Origin: Verrucomicrobiota bacterium
GTDB taxonomy: Bacteria; Verrucomicrobiota; Verrucomicrobiia; Opitutales; Opitutaceae
Length of the DNA stretch: 64,000 bases
Assembly (NCBI GenBank): GCA_023432225.1
Contig: JAEYUW010000036.1
Coordinates: 231,717 to 295,716 of the forward strand
Reading direction: 5' to 3'
Part shown: positions 17,511 to 25,414 of the stretch, one piece after another
Position numbering within the stretch: the stretch's first letter is position 1
Layout of the letters: each line of letters starts with the position of its first letter
The notes under the pieces: generated by a model
The model's database searches: none
What the model saw: only the letters and a program-made list of their open reading frames with translations
What the model was told of the DNA's origin: nothing
Position numbers and translations under genes: made by a program

Positions 17511-18938
17511 ATGCATTGGACCAATCCTCCCACGCACTGGCCGCGCCTGATTCAGGGCGGCATGGGCATCGGCGTTTCGAACTGGAATCTCGCTCGCGCC
17601 GTCTCGCTTCGCGGACAACTCGGTGTCGTCTCTGGCACGGCTTTGAACTCGGTCTTCATTCGCCGCCTCCAGAACGGCGATGAAGACGGCGCCATGCGCC
17701 GCGCGCTCGCCGCCTGCCCGCTCCCGAACGTCGCACAGATACTCGAGAAATATTTCGTGCCCGGCGGGATCGGCCGCAGCCAATCCTACAAGCTCTCGCC
17801 GATGTTCTCGCTTGAGTCCGCCGCGGAACTGCTCGGCCTCACCGCCGCCGCGAACTTCGTCGAAGTTTATCTCGCGAAGGAAAAACACGACGGCGTTGTC
17901 GGCATCAATCTCCTCGAAAAAATCCAGCTGCCCACGCTCGCTTCGCTCTATGGCGCCATGCTCGCGAAGGTCGACTACGTGCTGATGGGCGCCGGCATTC
18001 CGAAGTCCATCCCCGGCATCCTCGACCGTTTTGCGTCCGGCGAGAAAGCCGACCTGCGTGTCGCCGTGGAAGGCACGAAAGACGAACACTCCATCGCGTT
18101 CGATCCGGTGACGCTGTTGCCCGGCGAAAAGCAAACGCTGCCGCGTCCGCGGTTCCTCGCCATCGTTTCCTCGTCCGTGCTCGCACTCACGCTCGCGCGC
18201 AAATCCACCGGCAAGGTTGACGGCTTCGTCGTCGAAGGCGCCACCGCCGGCGGCCACAACGCGCCCCCGCGCGGCGGCACGACGCTCAACGAACGCGGCG
18301 AACCGATCTACGGTCCGCGCGACACGCCCGACCTCGCGGCGATCAAGGCCATCGGCCTGCCGTTCTATCTCGCGGGCGGACAAGCCACGCCCGAAGCCCT
18401 GCGCGCGGCCGAGGCGGCCGGCGCGGCCGGCGTGCAAGTCGGCACGCCCTTCGCCTTCTGCCGCGAAAGCGGCCTGGCGCCCGAGATCAAAGCCGCTGCG
18501 CTCGCAAAAGCGCGCGAGGGTTCTCTCGATCTCCGCACCGACCCGCGCGCCTCGCCGACGGGCATGCCATTCAAGGTCGTCGAGCTCCCCGGCACCGTTG
18601 CTGACGCCACCGTCTACGACGCTCGCCCGCGCAAATGCGATCTCGGTTATCTGCGGGACACCTATGCGTCGGCCGATGGCAGCATCGGCTACCGTTGTCC
18701 GGCCGCGCCGGTTGAAGGCTTCGTCTCCAAAGGTGGTGACATGGTCGAGACGGTCGGCCGCAAATGCCTCTGCAACGGCCTGCTCGCCGCGATCGGCCTC
18801 GGCCAGCGCGGAGCGAATAATTTCGTCGAGCCTCCGATCGTGACCGCCGGCGACGACGTCCGACACATCGCACGCTACCTCAAACCCGGCGCCGACAGCT
18901 ACGGCGTCGACGACGTGCTGGCGTTCGCGGGTGTTTGA
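17511..18938 (+). CDS. Nitronate monooxygenase / 2-nitropropane dioxygenase-like flavoprotein
   Basis: The 475-residue protein resembles the FMN-dependent TIM-barrel family that includes nitronate monooxygenases and FabK-type reductases. It opens with PRLIQGGMGIGVSNWNLARA, the family FMN-phosphate contact region. Further on are FVVEGATAGGHNAPPRG, with the conserved Gly-His segment, and FYLAGGQATPEALRAAEAAG followed by VGTPFAFC. It is about 120 residues longer than usual family members; the extra C-terminal part contains cysteines (RCPAAP, KCLCNG). The true substrate cannot be read from sequence. ATG 17511 gives a sensible start directly before the barrel. It is convergent with putA, and its stop codon overlaps a palindromic repeat. 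Confidence 0.82.
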   Translation: MHWTNPPTHWPRLIQGGMGIGVSNWNLARAVSLRGQLGVVSGTALNSVFIRRLQNGDEDGAMRRALAACPLPNVAQILEKYFVPGGIGRSQSYKLSPMFSLESAAELLGLTAAANFVEVYLAKEKHDGVVGINLLEKIQLPTLASLYGAMLAKVDYVLMGAGIPKSIPGILDRFASGEKADLRVAVEGTKDEHSIAFDPVTLLPGEKQTLPRPRFLAIVSSSVLALTLARKSTGKVDGFVVEGATAGGHNAPPRGGTTLNERGEPIYGPRDTPDLAAIKAIGLPFYLAGGQATPEALRAAEAAGAAGVQVGTPFAFCRESGLAPEIKAAALAKAREGSLDLRTDPRASPTGMPFKVVELPGTVADATVYDARPRKCDLGYLRDTYASADGSIGYRCPAAPVEGFVSKGGDMVETVGRKCLCNGLLAAIGLGQRGANNFVEPPIVTAGDDVRHIARYLKPGADSYGVDDVLAFAGV

Positions 18939-18997
18939 GTAGCGCAGGCGTCCCGCCTGCCAAGAACGGAAGAAGCAGGCGAGACGCTTGCGCTACT
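18938..18997. repeat. Imperfect palindromic element at the stop codon (GTAGCGCAGGCG type)
   Basis: Arms of 23 bp at 18938-18960 and 18975-18997 pair with two mismatches. The left arm begins within the TGA stop codon of the preceding gene. A partial further copy (CCGGCGCTACT) ends at 19021. Confidence 0.75.
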
Positions 18998-19025
18998 GGT
19001 CGGCTGGAAGCCGGCGCTACTCACG

Positions 19026-19057
19026 AAAAAGGCGCGCCGCTTTTTCTGCGGCGCGCC
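19026..19057 (-). terminator. Terminator of putA
   Basis: GGCGCGCCGC and GCGGCGCGCC form a perfect 10-bp stem with a 7-nt loop. On the minus strand the hairpin is followed by five Ts. Confidence 0.8.
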
Positions 19058-19172
19058 AGTTTCTTGGGGGAACAGCCAGCAATGGCGTGCTTGGTGTTGT
19101 GTGCCCTCGGCGGGCAGGGTGTTCTTCTTCGTTGGGACGTCGACGGGTTTGGTCGCGGGGAGAACGGCGATG

Positions 19173-22100
19173 TTACTCGCCCTCCTCCGGGGGTGTGAAG
19201 CCGCGGCGCAAAACGTTTTCCGCGATGAGGCGCGGGAAGAGGAAGTTTTCCAGGTATTCGCGGCCGCCGGCCTTCGTGCCGCCACCGGACATCTTGAAGC
19301 CGCCGAACGGATGGCGCTCGACGATCGCGCCGGTGTTGCCGCGGTTGATGTAGAGGTTGCCGACGAGGAACTCCTCGCGGGCGCGCTCGATAGCGCGCGG
19401 GCTGCGTGAGAAGAAGCCGCCGGTCAGCGCGTAGTCGTTGTCGTTCGCCATCGCGAAAGCCTCGTCGAGGTCCTTCGCTTTGAGAATCGCAACGACCGGC
19501 CCGAAGATTTCCTCGCGCACGATCTTGTGGTCGGGCTTGCAGCCGGTGAACACGGTCGGCGGCACGTAGTAGCCGCCGCTCGCGAGCAGCTCCGGCGAGA
19601 GCTTCGCCTGCCACGCGAGTTTGCACTCCTGCTTGCCGGCCTCGATGTAGCCGAGGATCGATTTCTGCGCGGCTTCGTCGATCACCGGATTGACGATCGT
19701 GCCGGGCAGCGACGGATCGCCGACGGGAATCGTCGGGCACGCGGAAAGGAAGCGCTCGACGAATTTGTCGTAGACGCCCTCGAGCACGATGAGGCGCGAG
19801 AGCGCGGAGCATTTTTGGCCCGCGAAACCGAACGCGCTGTAGAGGCACGCCGGGATCGCTTCGTCGATGTCGGCGTCGTTGTCGATGATCATGGCGTTCT
19901 TGCCGCCCATCTCGCAGACGACCTTCTTCAAGTTGAGCTGGCCCGGACGCGTTTTGCCGGCCTGTTCCCAGATGCCGAGGCCGACTTCGCGCGAGCCGGT
20001 GAAGGCGATGAAGTCGATCTTCGGATGCGCGACGAGGTGCGCGCCGGCGTCGGCGCCGGAGCAGGGGAGGTAGTGCAACGCGCCCGCGGGCACGCCGGCC
20101 TGCGTGAGGATGTCCATCAAGTAGGCGCCGATGATCGAGGTCTGGCGCGCCGGTTTGATGATCATGCAATTGCCCGCGACGAGCGGTGCGACCGTGAGGC
20201 CGGTGAGGATCGCGAGCGGGAAATTCCACGGCGCGACGGACACGCCGACGCCGCGCGGCGTCCACTGCTGCACGCAGTGTTCGCCGGGCACGCGCTGCGT
20301 GATCACGGGCTTGGCCAGGCGGCGCATCTCGACGGCGTAGAAGCGCAGGAAGTCGACGGCTTCGGACGTGTCGGCGTCGGCTTCGACCCACGGCTTCGCG
20401 GCTTCGAGGATGAGCAGCGAGTTAATTTCCAGGCGGCGCGCCTCCATGATGTCGGCGGCGCGCTCGAGCATCTTCGCGCGCTCGTCGACCGGCGTGGCGC
20501 GCCACTTCGGGAAGAACGCGACGGAGGCCGCGATGGCGTCCTCGGCGTCCTGCACCGTGCCCTTGGCCCAGTAGCCGACGACCTGCGCGGGACGCGCGGG
20601 ATTCACGGAGGGGAGGAACGGGCGATCGGTGACCTTCTTGCCGTTGATGATGACCGGCCACTTCTTGCCGAGTTGCGTCGCCTCGAAATTCTTCAACGCG
20701 ACGCGCTGTTTCTCGCGGTTGGCGGCGAGCGTGTAGTCGGTGTTGGCGGCGTTGACGAAGGCGCCGGCCGGGCGCGGCTTGCGCGCGAGCGGCTCGGTGG
20801 CGGACGGGAGCGCGTTGACCGGATTGCCGAGCAGCTGCTCCTTCGAGGCCTCGCCCATGTTTTTGATGCGGAGGAAGCCTTCGTTCGAGGTGTTCTCGAG
20901 AAGGCGGCGGACAAGATACGCCATGCCGGGGAGGAGTTCGCCGATGGCGCTGTATTCGCGGACGCGGTGGCCCATTTGGAGCAGCGCGGCCTTCAACTCG
21001 TCGGCCATGCCGTAGAGCGCCTGGAATTCGTAGTGCTTCGGGTGCACGCCGAGGCGCTCGGCTTGCACGATGGCGTGCGCGCAGGTGCGGACGTTGTGCG
21101 AGGCGAAGTTCGGCGTGATGATGTCGGCGTTCTCGAGGAGGAACACGGTCATCTTCTCGTAGTTCGCGTCGGACTCGGGTTTCTTTTGCCACACCGGGAT
21201 CGGCCACTCGCGTTGTTGGGCGAGGACGGTCTCCGCGTCCCAGTAAGCGCCTTTAACGAGACGGATGTTGAGCGGGCGGTTGTTTTTGCGCGCCCACGCG
21301 ACGATGTCGCGGATGTCCTGCTCGCTGTCGCGGAGGTAAACCTGCATCGCGATGCCGATGGCGGGCTTTTGCGCGAACTCAGGTTCCTCGAAGATGGATT
21401 TGAAGAGCGCGAGCGTGAGGTCCTTCAGCTTGTAGCTCTCCATGTCGAAGTTCACGAGCGCGCCGACTTCGATGGCGCGGCGGAGGATCGGGCGGAGGCG
21501 GTGCTTGAGCGCTTTGATCGAGTTCTCCGGATCGGCCGGGTGCACGTCGGGTGTAAGCGCGGAGATTTTGACCGAGAGATTGAGGCGCGGGAGCGGCTTG
21601 TTGTCGGGGCCGAGATCGGATAAGCACGGCTCCGGCTCCTTCGCGTAGAACTTCGAGACCGAGTCGAGGATCTCGAGGTTGCGCTTCAGGAACACGTCGG
21701 CCTCTTCCTCGCTGACGACCGCTTCACCGAGGAGGTCGATGGTCGTGGCGATGCCGAGTTTGATGTTCTTTTTGATCTGCTTGAGCAGGTCTTCGCCTGT
21801 CTCGCCGGCGACGAATTGCCCGGCCATGTCGACGATCTGCGCCTTCACCGGGCCGGCGATGAGCGCGGGCGCGAACGACGAGGCGGCGAGCCCGGCCTTG
21901 AGCGCGGGGTTCAGCTCGACGGCTTTGTCGCCGAGGTATTCCTGGAGGTGGCGGACGATTTCGCCGGAGGAGTTGAGCGAGGGGAGGACGTCGACGAAGC
22001 GGAAGAGCTGTGTCTTGAACGCCGGGTCCTTCATCGACCAGTCCATCAGGCGGGCGTAGGCGCCTTTTTTGGAGAACAGCGCCGGCGGCGGCTGCTGGTC

Positions 22101-22178
22101 CATGAGGGCAAAGAGCTGTTCGCCCTTGGCGCGAACGGCGGCTTCGATTTTCGGATCGGGGGTAAGAAACTGGGCCAT
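19173..22178 (-). CDS. putA: Bifunctional proline dehydrogenase / glutamate-semialdehyde dehydrogenase PutA
   Basis: The 1001-residue protein oxidises proline to glutamate in two steps: an FAD-dependent proline dehydrogenase (about residues 40-480) and an NAD-dependent aldehyde dehydrogenase (about 510-990). The PRODH part shows IRLVKGAYWDAE, YEFQALYGMADEL and GMAYLVRRLLENTSNEGF. The ALDH part shows FTGSREVG, VCEMGGKNAMII with the catalytic Glu, and FAGQKCSALSR with the catalytic Cys. There is no N-terminal ribbon-helix-helix domain and no room for one, so this is the non-DNA-binding type and cannot autoregulate as the E. coli protein does. It is divergent from the racemase operon. ATG 22178 starts a conserved N-terminus. 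Confidence 0.96.
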   Translation of the reverse strand: MAQFLTPDPKIEAAVRAKGEQLFALMDQQPPPALFSKKGAYARLMDWSMKDPAFKTQLFRFVDVLPSLNSSGEIVRHLQEYLGDKAVELNPALKAGLAASSFAPALIAGPVKAQIVDMAGQFVAGETGEDLLKQIKKNIKLGIATTIDLLGEAVVSEEEADVFLKRNLEILDSVSKFYAKEPEPCLSDLGPDNKPLPRLNLSVKISALTPDVHPADPENSIKALKHRLRPILRRAIEVGALVNFDMESYKLKDLTLALFKSIFEEPEFAQKPAIGIAMQVYLRDSEQDIRDIVAWARKNNRPLNIRLVKGAYWDAETVLAQQREWPIPVWQKKPESDANYEKMTVFLLENADIITPNFASHNVRTCAHAIVQAERLGVHPKHYEFQALYGMADELKAALLQMGHRVREYSAIGELLPGMAYLVRRLLENTSNEGFLRIKNMGEASKEQLLGNPVNALPSATEPLARKPRPAGAFVNAANTDYTLAANREKQRVALKNFEATQLGKKWPVIINGKKVTDRPFLPSVNPARPAQVVGYWAKGTVQDAEDAIAASVAFFPKWRATPVDERAKMLERAADIMEARRLEINSLLILEAAKPWVEADADTSEAVDFLRFYAVEMRRLAKPVITQRVPGEHCVQQWTPRGVGVSVAPWNFPLAILTGLTVAPLVAGNCMIIKPARQTSIIGAYLMDILTQAGVPAGALHYLPCSGADAGAHLVAHPKIDFIAFTGSREVGLGIWEQAGKTRPGQLNLKKVVCEMGGKNAMIIDNDADIDEAIPACLYSAFGFAGQKCSALSRLIVLEGVYDKFVERFLSACPTIPVGDPSLPGTIVNPVIDEAAQKSILGYIEAGKQECKLAWQAKLSPELLASGGYYVPPTVFTGCKPDHKIVREEIFGPVVAILKAKDLDEAFAMANDNDYALTGGFFSRSPRAIERAREEFLVGNLYINRGNTGAIVERHPFGGFKMSGGGTKAGGREYLENFLFPRLIAENVLRRGFTPPEEGE

Positions 22179-22441
22179 GCGGGGAAGGTGTTGGTGTCAT
22201 AGTCCGCGTTGGCGTGCCTGTCGCAATCGGGGCGCGGCCTAAAAAGGGCGCGTTCACGGGTTCTAATCGTAGGAAAATCGATTTCTTCTCGCCGCTTGCC
22301 AAGGGAGCGGGAGCGGCATCGGATGGCGCCGCACACGATGAGGTCGCCTTGTTTAGTTCTGTTTTGTGGGCCAGCGCGCTCGCGCACGCCGGCCGGCGCA
22401 GAAAGGGCGCGCGCCAGCGCGCTGACCCACCCGCACCGGCC

Positions 22442-23191
22442 ATGAACTGCCTCGGCCTCATCGGCGGGATCGGTTGGGAATCCACCGCGCTCTACTACCG
22501 GCTTATCAACGAGACCGTGCGCAGCCGCTTTGGCAGCCTCTACACGGCGCGGTTGCTGATCAACAGTCTCGAGTTCCAATCGCTCGACACGCTCGTGAAG
22601 GAAAACCGTTGGAACGACGCCGGCGCGATGCTCGCCGATGCCGCCCGCACGCTCGAGGCCGCAGGCGCCGACGGCGTGTTGATCTGCTCGAATCTGATGC
22701 ACTACGTCGCGGAGCACGTGGAGGCCGCGGTCGACATACCGCTCCTGCACCTCGGCGACGCCGTGCTGAAGGAGCTGCGCGCGGCGCGCGTCACGCGCGT
22801 CGGGTTGCTCGGCACGCGTTTCACGCTGGAACACGACTTTCTCCTCGAGCGCCCGAAGGACAAGCCCGAGGCCGGCCGGCCGCGAAAGCCGATCACGGTC
22901 TACCAGCCGCACGCGCGCGATTTGGACGAGCTGGACCGCATCATCTACGGCGAAGTCTGCCGCGGTATCGTGCGCGAGTCGTCGCGCGATACGTTGTTGC
23001 GCCTTGCCGGTGAGCTGCGGGCGCAGGGCGCGCAGGCGATCGTGCTCGGGTCGTCCGAACTTGGACTCTTGCTAAAGCCCGACGATTTTCTTGAACCTAT
23101 TCTGGACAGCACCGAGGTCCACGCGCTCGCCGCTGCGCGTTGGCTAACCAAAGACAAGTCGGCCGGATCTGGCTCGGCCGTGAAACGATGA
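22442..23191 (+). CDS. Aspartate/glutamate racemase family protein
   Basis: The 249-residue protein starts at ATG 22442 with NCLGLIGGIGWESTALYYRLIN, the conserved beginning of aspartate/glutamate racemases. Family members use two cysteines as acid-base pair. The first is present (C82 in CSNLMH, usually CNTxH), but the second position is Ser204 in GSSELG, where the family has GCTE. Racemase activity by the two-cysteine mechanism is therefore doubtful; a one-sided lyase or isomerase activity, or a regulatory role, are alternatives. Its TGA overlaps the ATG of the HDOD-sigma gene (ATGA), implying coupled translation. An open frame extends upstream to 22214 without good coding character. Confidence 0.82.
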   Translation: MNCLGLIGGIGWESTALYYRLINETVRSRFGSLYTARLLINSLEFQSLDTLVKENRWNDAGAMLADAARTLEAAGADGVLICSNLMHYVAEHVEAAVDIPLLHLGDAVLKELRAARVTRVGLLGTRFTLEHDFLLERPKDKPEAGRPRKPITVYQPHARDLDELDRIIYGEVCRGIVRESSRDTLLRLAGELRAQGAQAIVLGSSELGLLLKPDDFLEPILDSTEVHALAAARWLTKDKSAGSGSAVKR

Positions 23192-24768
23192 AAATCCGCG
23201 AGAGAATCATGGAGACCGCCGCCTCGATGCCGGCGGCCCCGCGCATTTTCGCGGAACTGGGGCGGCGATTGCGCGACCCGCAGTGCCCGCTCGACCAAGT
23301 CGCCGAACTGGTGAAGCGCGATACGTCGCTCGCGGCTCGACTGTTGCGCATGAGCAACAGCGCGGTGTTCCGCGGCGAGCAACGCACGGCGTCCGTCGAA
23401 GAGGCCGTGGCGCGGCTGGGTTATCGGGAGATTTTCCAGCTGGTCGGCCTGATCGCGAGCGAACAGCTGGCCGACACGGAGCTGAAAAGCTATGGGATCG
23501 AAGCGGTGGAGTTGCGCACGCACGTGCTGAAGACCGCCCTCATGTGCGAGCAGCTGGCGCGCGAATGCGAGTTGGACGAGCGCGCGGCCTACACCGCCGG
23601 CCTGATGCGCGCCGTCGGTCTGTTCGTTTGCGACCGGCTCGCGCAGGCGCAAGTGCCCGCCGCGGTATGGCACCCGGTGCGGGACGGTGATTATCTCGGG
23701 TGGGAGGCCAAGCTCTTCGGCTTCGGGAGTCCGGAGATCGCCGGCATGATCCTCGAGGAGTGGCGTTTCCCCGACGAGGTGGTCGCGGCCATTCGCGGAC
23801 ATTATTGCCCGCCGGAACAGACGGACCCGGCCGCGCTGGCGTGTCTGCTCAATCTGGCCTCCACGCTCGTGGCCGACGATCGGGGTGGTTTGCCGGGTGA
23901 AATCCGGCATTGGGGCGTGACCCCGGCGAAGCTGGACCGCCTCGGCTTGAAGGCCCGCCAAGTCGAAGTCGCGCGCGAACGAGCGAGTAAGTTATTTGCT
24001 CAGAGGCAATCACTTGTGAGCGAGCTGCACGCCCCCGAGCCGGCCCCGACTGCCTCGGCCCACCAGACCGCGGCGGATATTCAGGCGCAATTTGCCCGAG
24101 TGAGAACCACGGAGCCGGTGCCGACGAAGAAAAACTGCGACTCGGAGCCCTCCAGCCGTGTGGTGGAGAAGAACGATGATCAACCGGTGCACACCACTGA
24201 CGCTTTGCCGCAAGTAGCCGCTCCGCTCGATTTCACCACCTTCATGCGCAATTACCAAGACATGGTCTATTCTACCGCCGTGCGTCTCATCGGCAATGAG
24301 ACGCAAGCGGAGGATATTGCGCAGGATGTGTTTATCAAAGCGCACGAGCATTGGGAAAAACTCGCCGGCAGCCCCACCGCGGGCGGCTGGCTGAAGACCG
24401 TGGCGACGAACATGTCGATCAACCACATCCAGCGCTACAAGAAGCGCTGGAGCTTCTTCTCCGACCTCGTCCATCGCAGCGATGAAGGTGAGGAGAAGGA
24501 GGTCGAATTCGCCGCGCCCGACACGTTTTTCCACGGTGTCGATTCCGCCGAGCGCCGCGAATACATCGAGCAGGCGCTCGCCAAGCTCCCGGACCATCAG
24601 CGCGTGCCGCTGATCCTCTTCCATTTCGAGGACATGCCTTACGAAGACATCGCCAAGAAACTCGGCGTGTCCCTCTCCAAGGTGAAAACCGACATCCTCC
24701 GCGCCCGCGAGGCCCTCGCCAAGATCCTCGTCCGTCGCGGCACGGCCCACGAAACCTTTCAACCCTGA
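23188..24768 (+). CDS. HDOD domain fused to an ECF-type RNA polymerase sigma factor
   Basis: The frame is unbroken for 526 residues from ATG 23188. Residues 1-275 form an HDOD domain (MPAAPRIFAELGRRL, DQVAELVKRDTSLAARLLRM, SVEEAVARLGYREIFQLV), a signalling output module related to HD hydrolases. A linker of about 75 residues (275-350), rich in Pro, Ala and acidic residues, follows. Residues 350-420 are sigma region 2 (MVYSTAVRLIGNETQAEDIAQDVF) and 458-516 are region 4 (LAKLPDHQRVPLILFHFEDM, then EDIAKKLGVSLSKVKTDILR). Sigma region 3 is absent, as in ECF factors. The next gene looks like its anti-sigma. A separate internal start for the sigma part (for example ATG 24244) cannot be excluded. 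Confidence 0.85.
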   Translation: MKIRERIMETAASMPAAPRIFAELGRRLRDPQCPLDQVAELVKRDTSLAARLLRMSNSAVFRGEQRTASVEEAVARLGYREIFQLVGLIASEQLADTELKSYGIEAVELRTHVLKTALMCEQLARECELDERAAYTAGLMRAVGLFVCDRLAQAQVPAAVWHPVRDGDYLGWEAKLFGFGSPEIAGMILEEWRFPDEVVAAIRGHYCPPEQTDPAALACLLNLASTLVADDRGGLPGEIRHWGVTPAKLDRLGLKARQVEVARERASKLFAQRQSLVSELHAPEPAPTASAHQTAADIQAQFARVRTTEPVPTKKNCDSEPSSRVVEKNDDQPVHTTDALPQVAAPLDFTTFMRNYQDMVYSTAVRLIGNETQAEDIAQDVFIKAHEHWEKLAGSPTAGGWLKTVATNMSINHIQRYKKRWSFFSDLVHRSDEGEEKEVEFAAPDTFFHGVDSAERREYIEQALAKLPDHQRVPLILFHFEDMPYEDIAKKLGVSLSKVKTDILRAREALAKILVRRGTAHETFQP

Positions 24769-24777
24769 GCCCTCGTC

Positions 24778-25404
24778 ATGAATCCCGAGAAACTGAATCC
24801 TGACGAACTCGAGCAGTTCATCCACCGCGAGCTCCGCGCGCTCCCGTCCCGCAAGGCGCCCGAAGGTTTCGAAGCGCGTTTCGCCGCCAAGCTCGCCGCG
24901 CGCCAGGCGCAGACCTCGACGGCGTCCGTTTCCGCGCCCCAAGCGGTGGTTTCCTCCGACACGCTCGAACAACTCGTCCACACCGAACTCCGCGCGCTCC
25001 CGCTGCGCAAGGCCCCGCGCACGCTCGAGTCGCGCGTGATGGCCGCGATCGAGCAACGCAGCCAGGTCGCGTGGTGGCACAAGAGCTGGAGCTACTGGCC
25101 GACGCCCGTAAAGGCCGGCTTCGCGTTCGTCGCGACGGCGTTTGCCGGCACCGTGATGGCGGCTTCCTATTCTCTGCTCTCCGGCGTGAACCCGGAAAAA
25201 GTCGCCGCCGAAGCGAGCGAGCGCCTGAGCCTTTTCACTCAACTGTGGCGCGCCGCCGCGTGGGCCGTCGATTTCGCCGGCTCGCAGGTCGCGGCAATCC
25301 CGTCGCTGTGGCTCTACGGCGGCCTCGCGGTCATCGCCACGCTCTATGCCACCTTCTTCGGTCTCGGCGCCTTCGCTTACCGCGCGCTCTACCGCCCCAA
25401 CTGA
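24778..25404 (+). CDS. Putative anti-sigma factor with a duplicated N-terminal motif
   Basis: The 208-residue protein lies 9 bp after the sigma-fusion gene. The N-terminal, probably cytoplasmic, part contains the same motif twice: LEQFIHRELRALPSRKAP at about residues 11-28 and LEQLVHTELRALPLRKAP at about 62-79, each followed by a helix (EARFAAKLAARQ, ESRVMAAIEQR). Two membrane helices follow (FAFVATAFAGTVMAASYSLL, and WLYGGLAVIATLYATFFGLG near the C-terminus). Position after an ECF-type sigma and membrane anchoring suggest an anti-sigma factor; the zinc-binding HxxxCxxC motif of ZAS proteins is missing, so this is inference. Function of the duplicated motif is unknown. Confidence 0.7.
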   Translation: MNPEKLNPDELEQFIHRELRALPSRKAPEGFEARFAAKLAARQAQTSTASVSAPQAVVSSDTLEQLVHTELRALPLRKAPRTLESRVMAAIEQRSQVAWWHKSWSYWPTPVKAGFAFVATAFAGTVMAASYSLLSGVNPEKVAAEASERLSLFTQLWRAAAWAVDFAGSQVAAIPSLWLYGGLAVIATLYATFFGLGAFAYRALYRPN

Positions 25405-25414
25405 TTTGCCTCCA

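Noticed and set aside
19527..21623. Plus-strand open frame of about 700 codons opposite putA
   Set aside because: Antisense shadow of PutA; Arg/Val/Glu/Asp-biased translation with no known motif.
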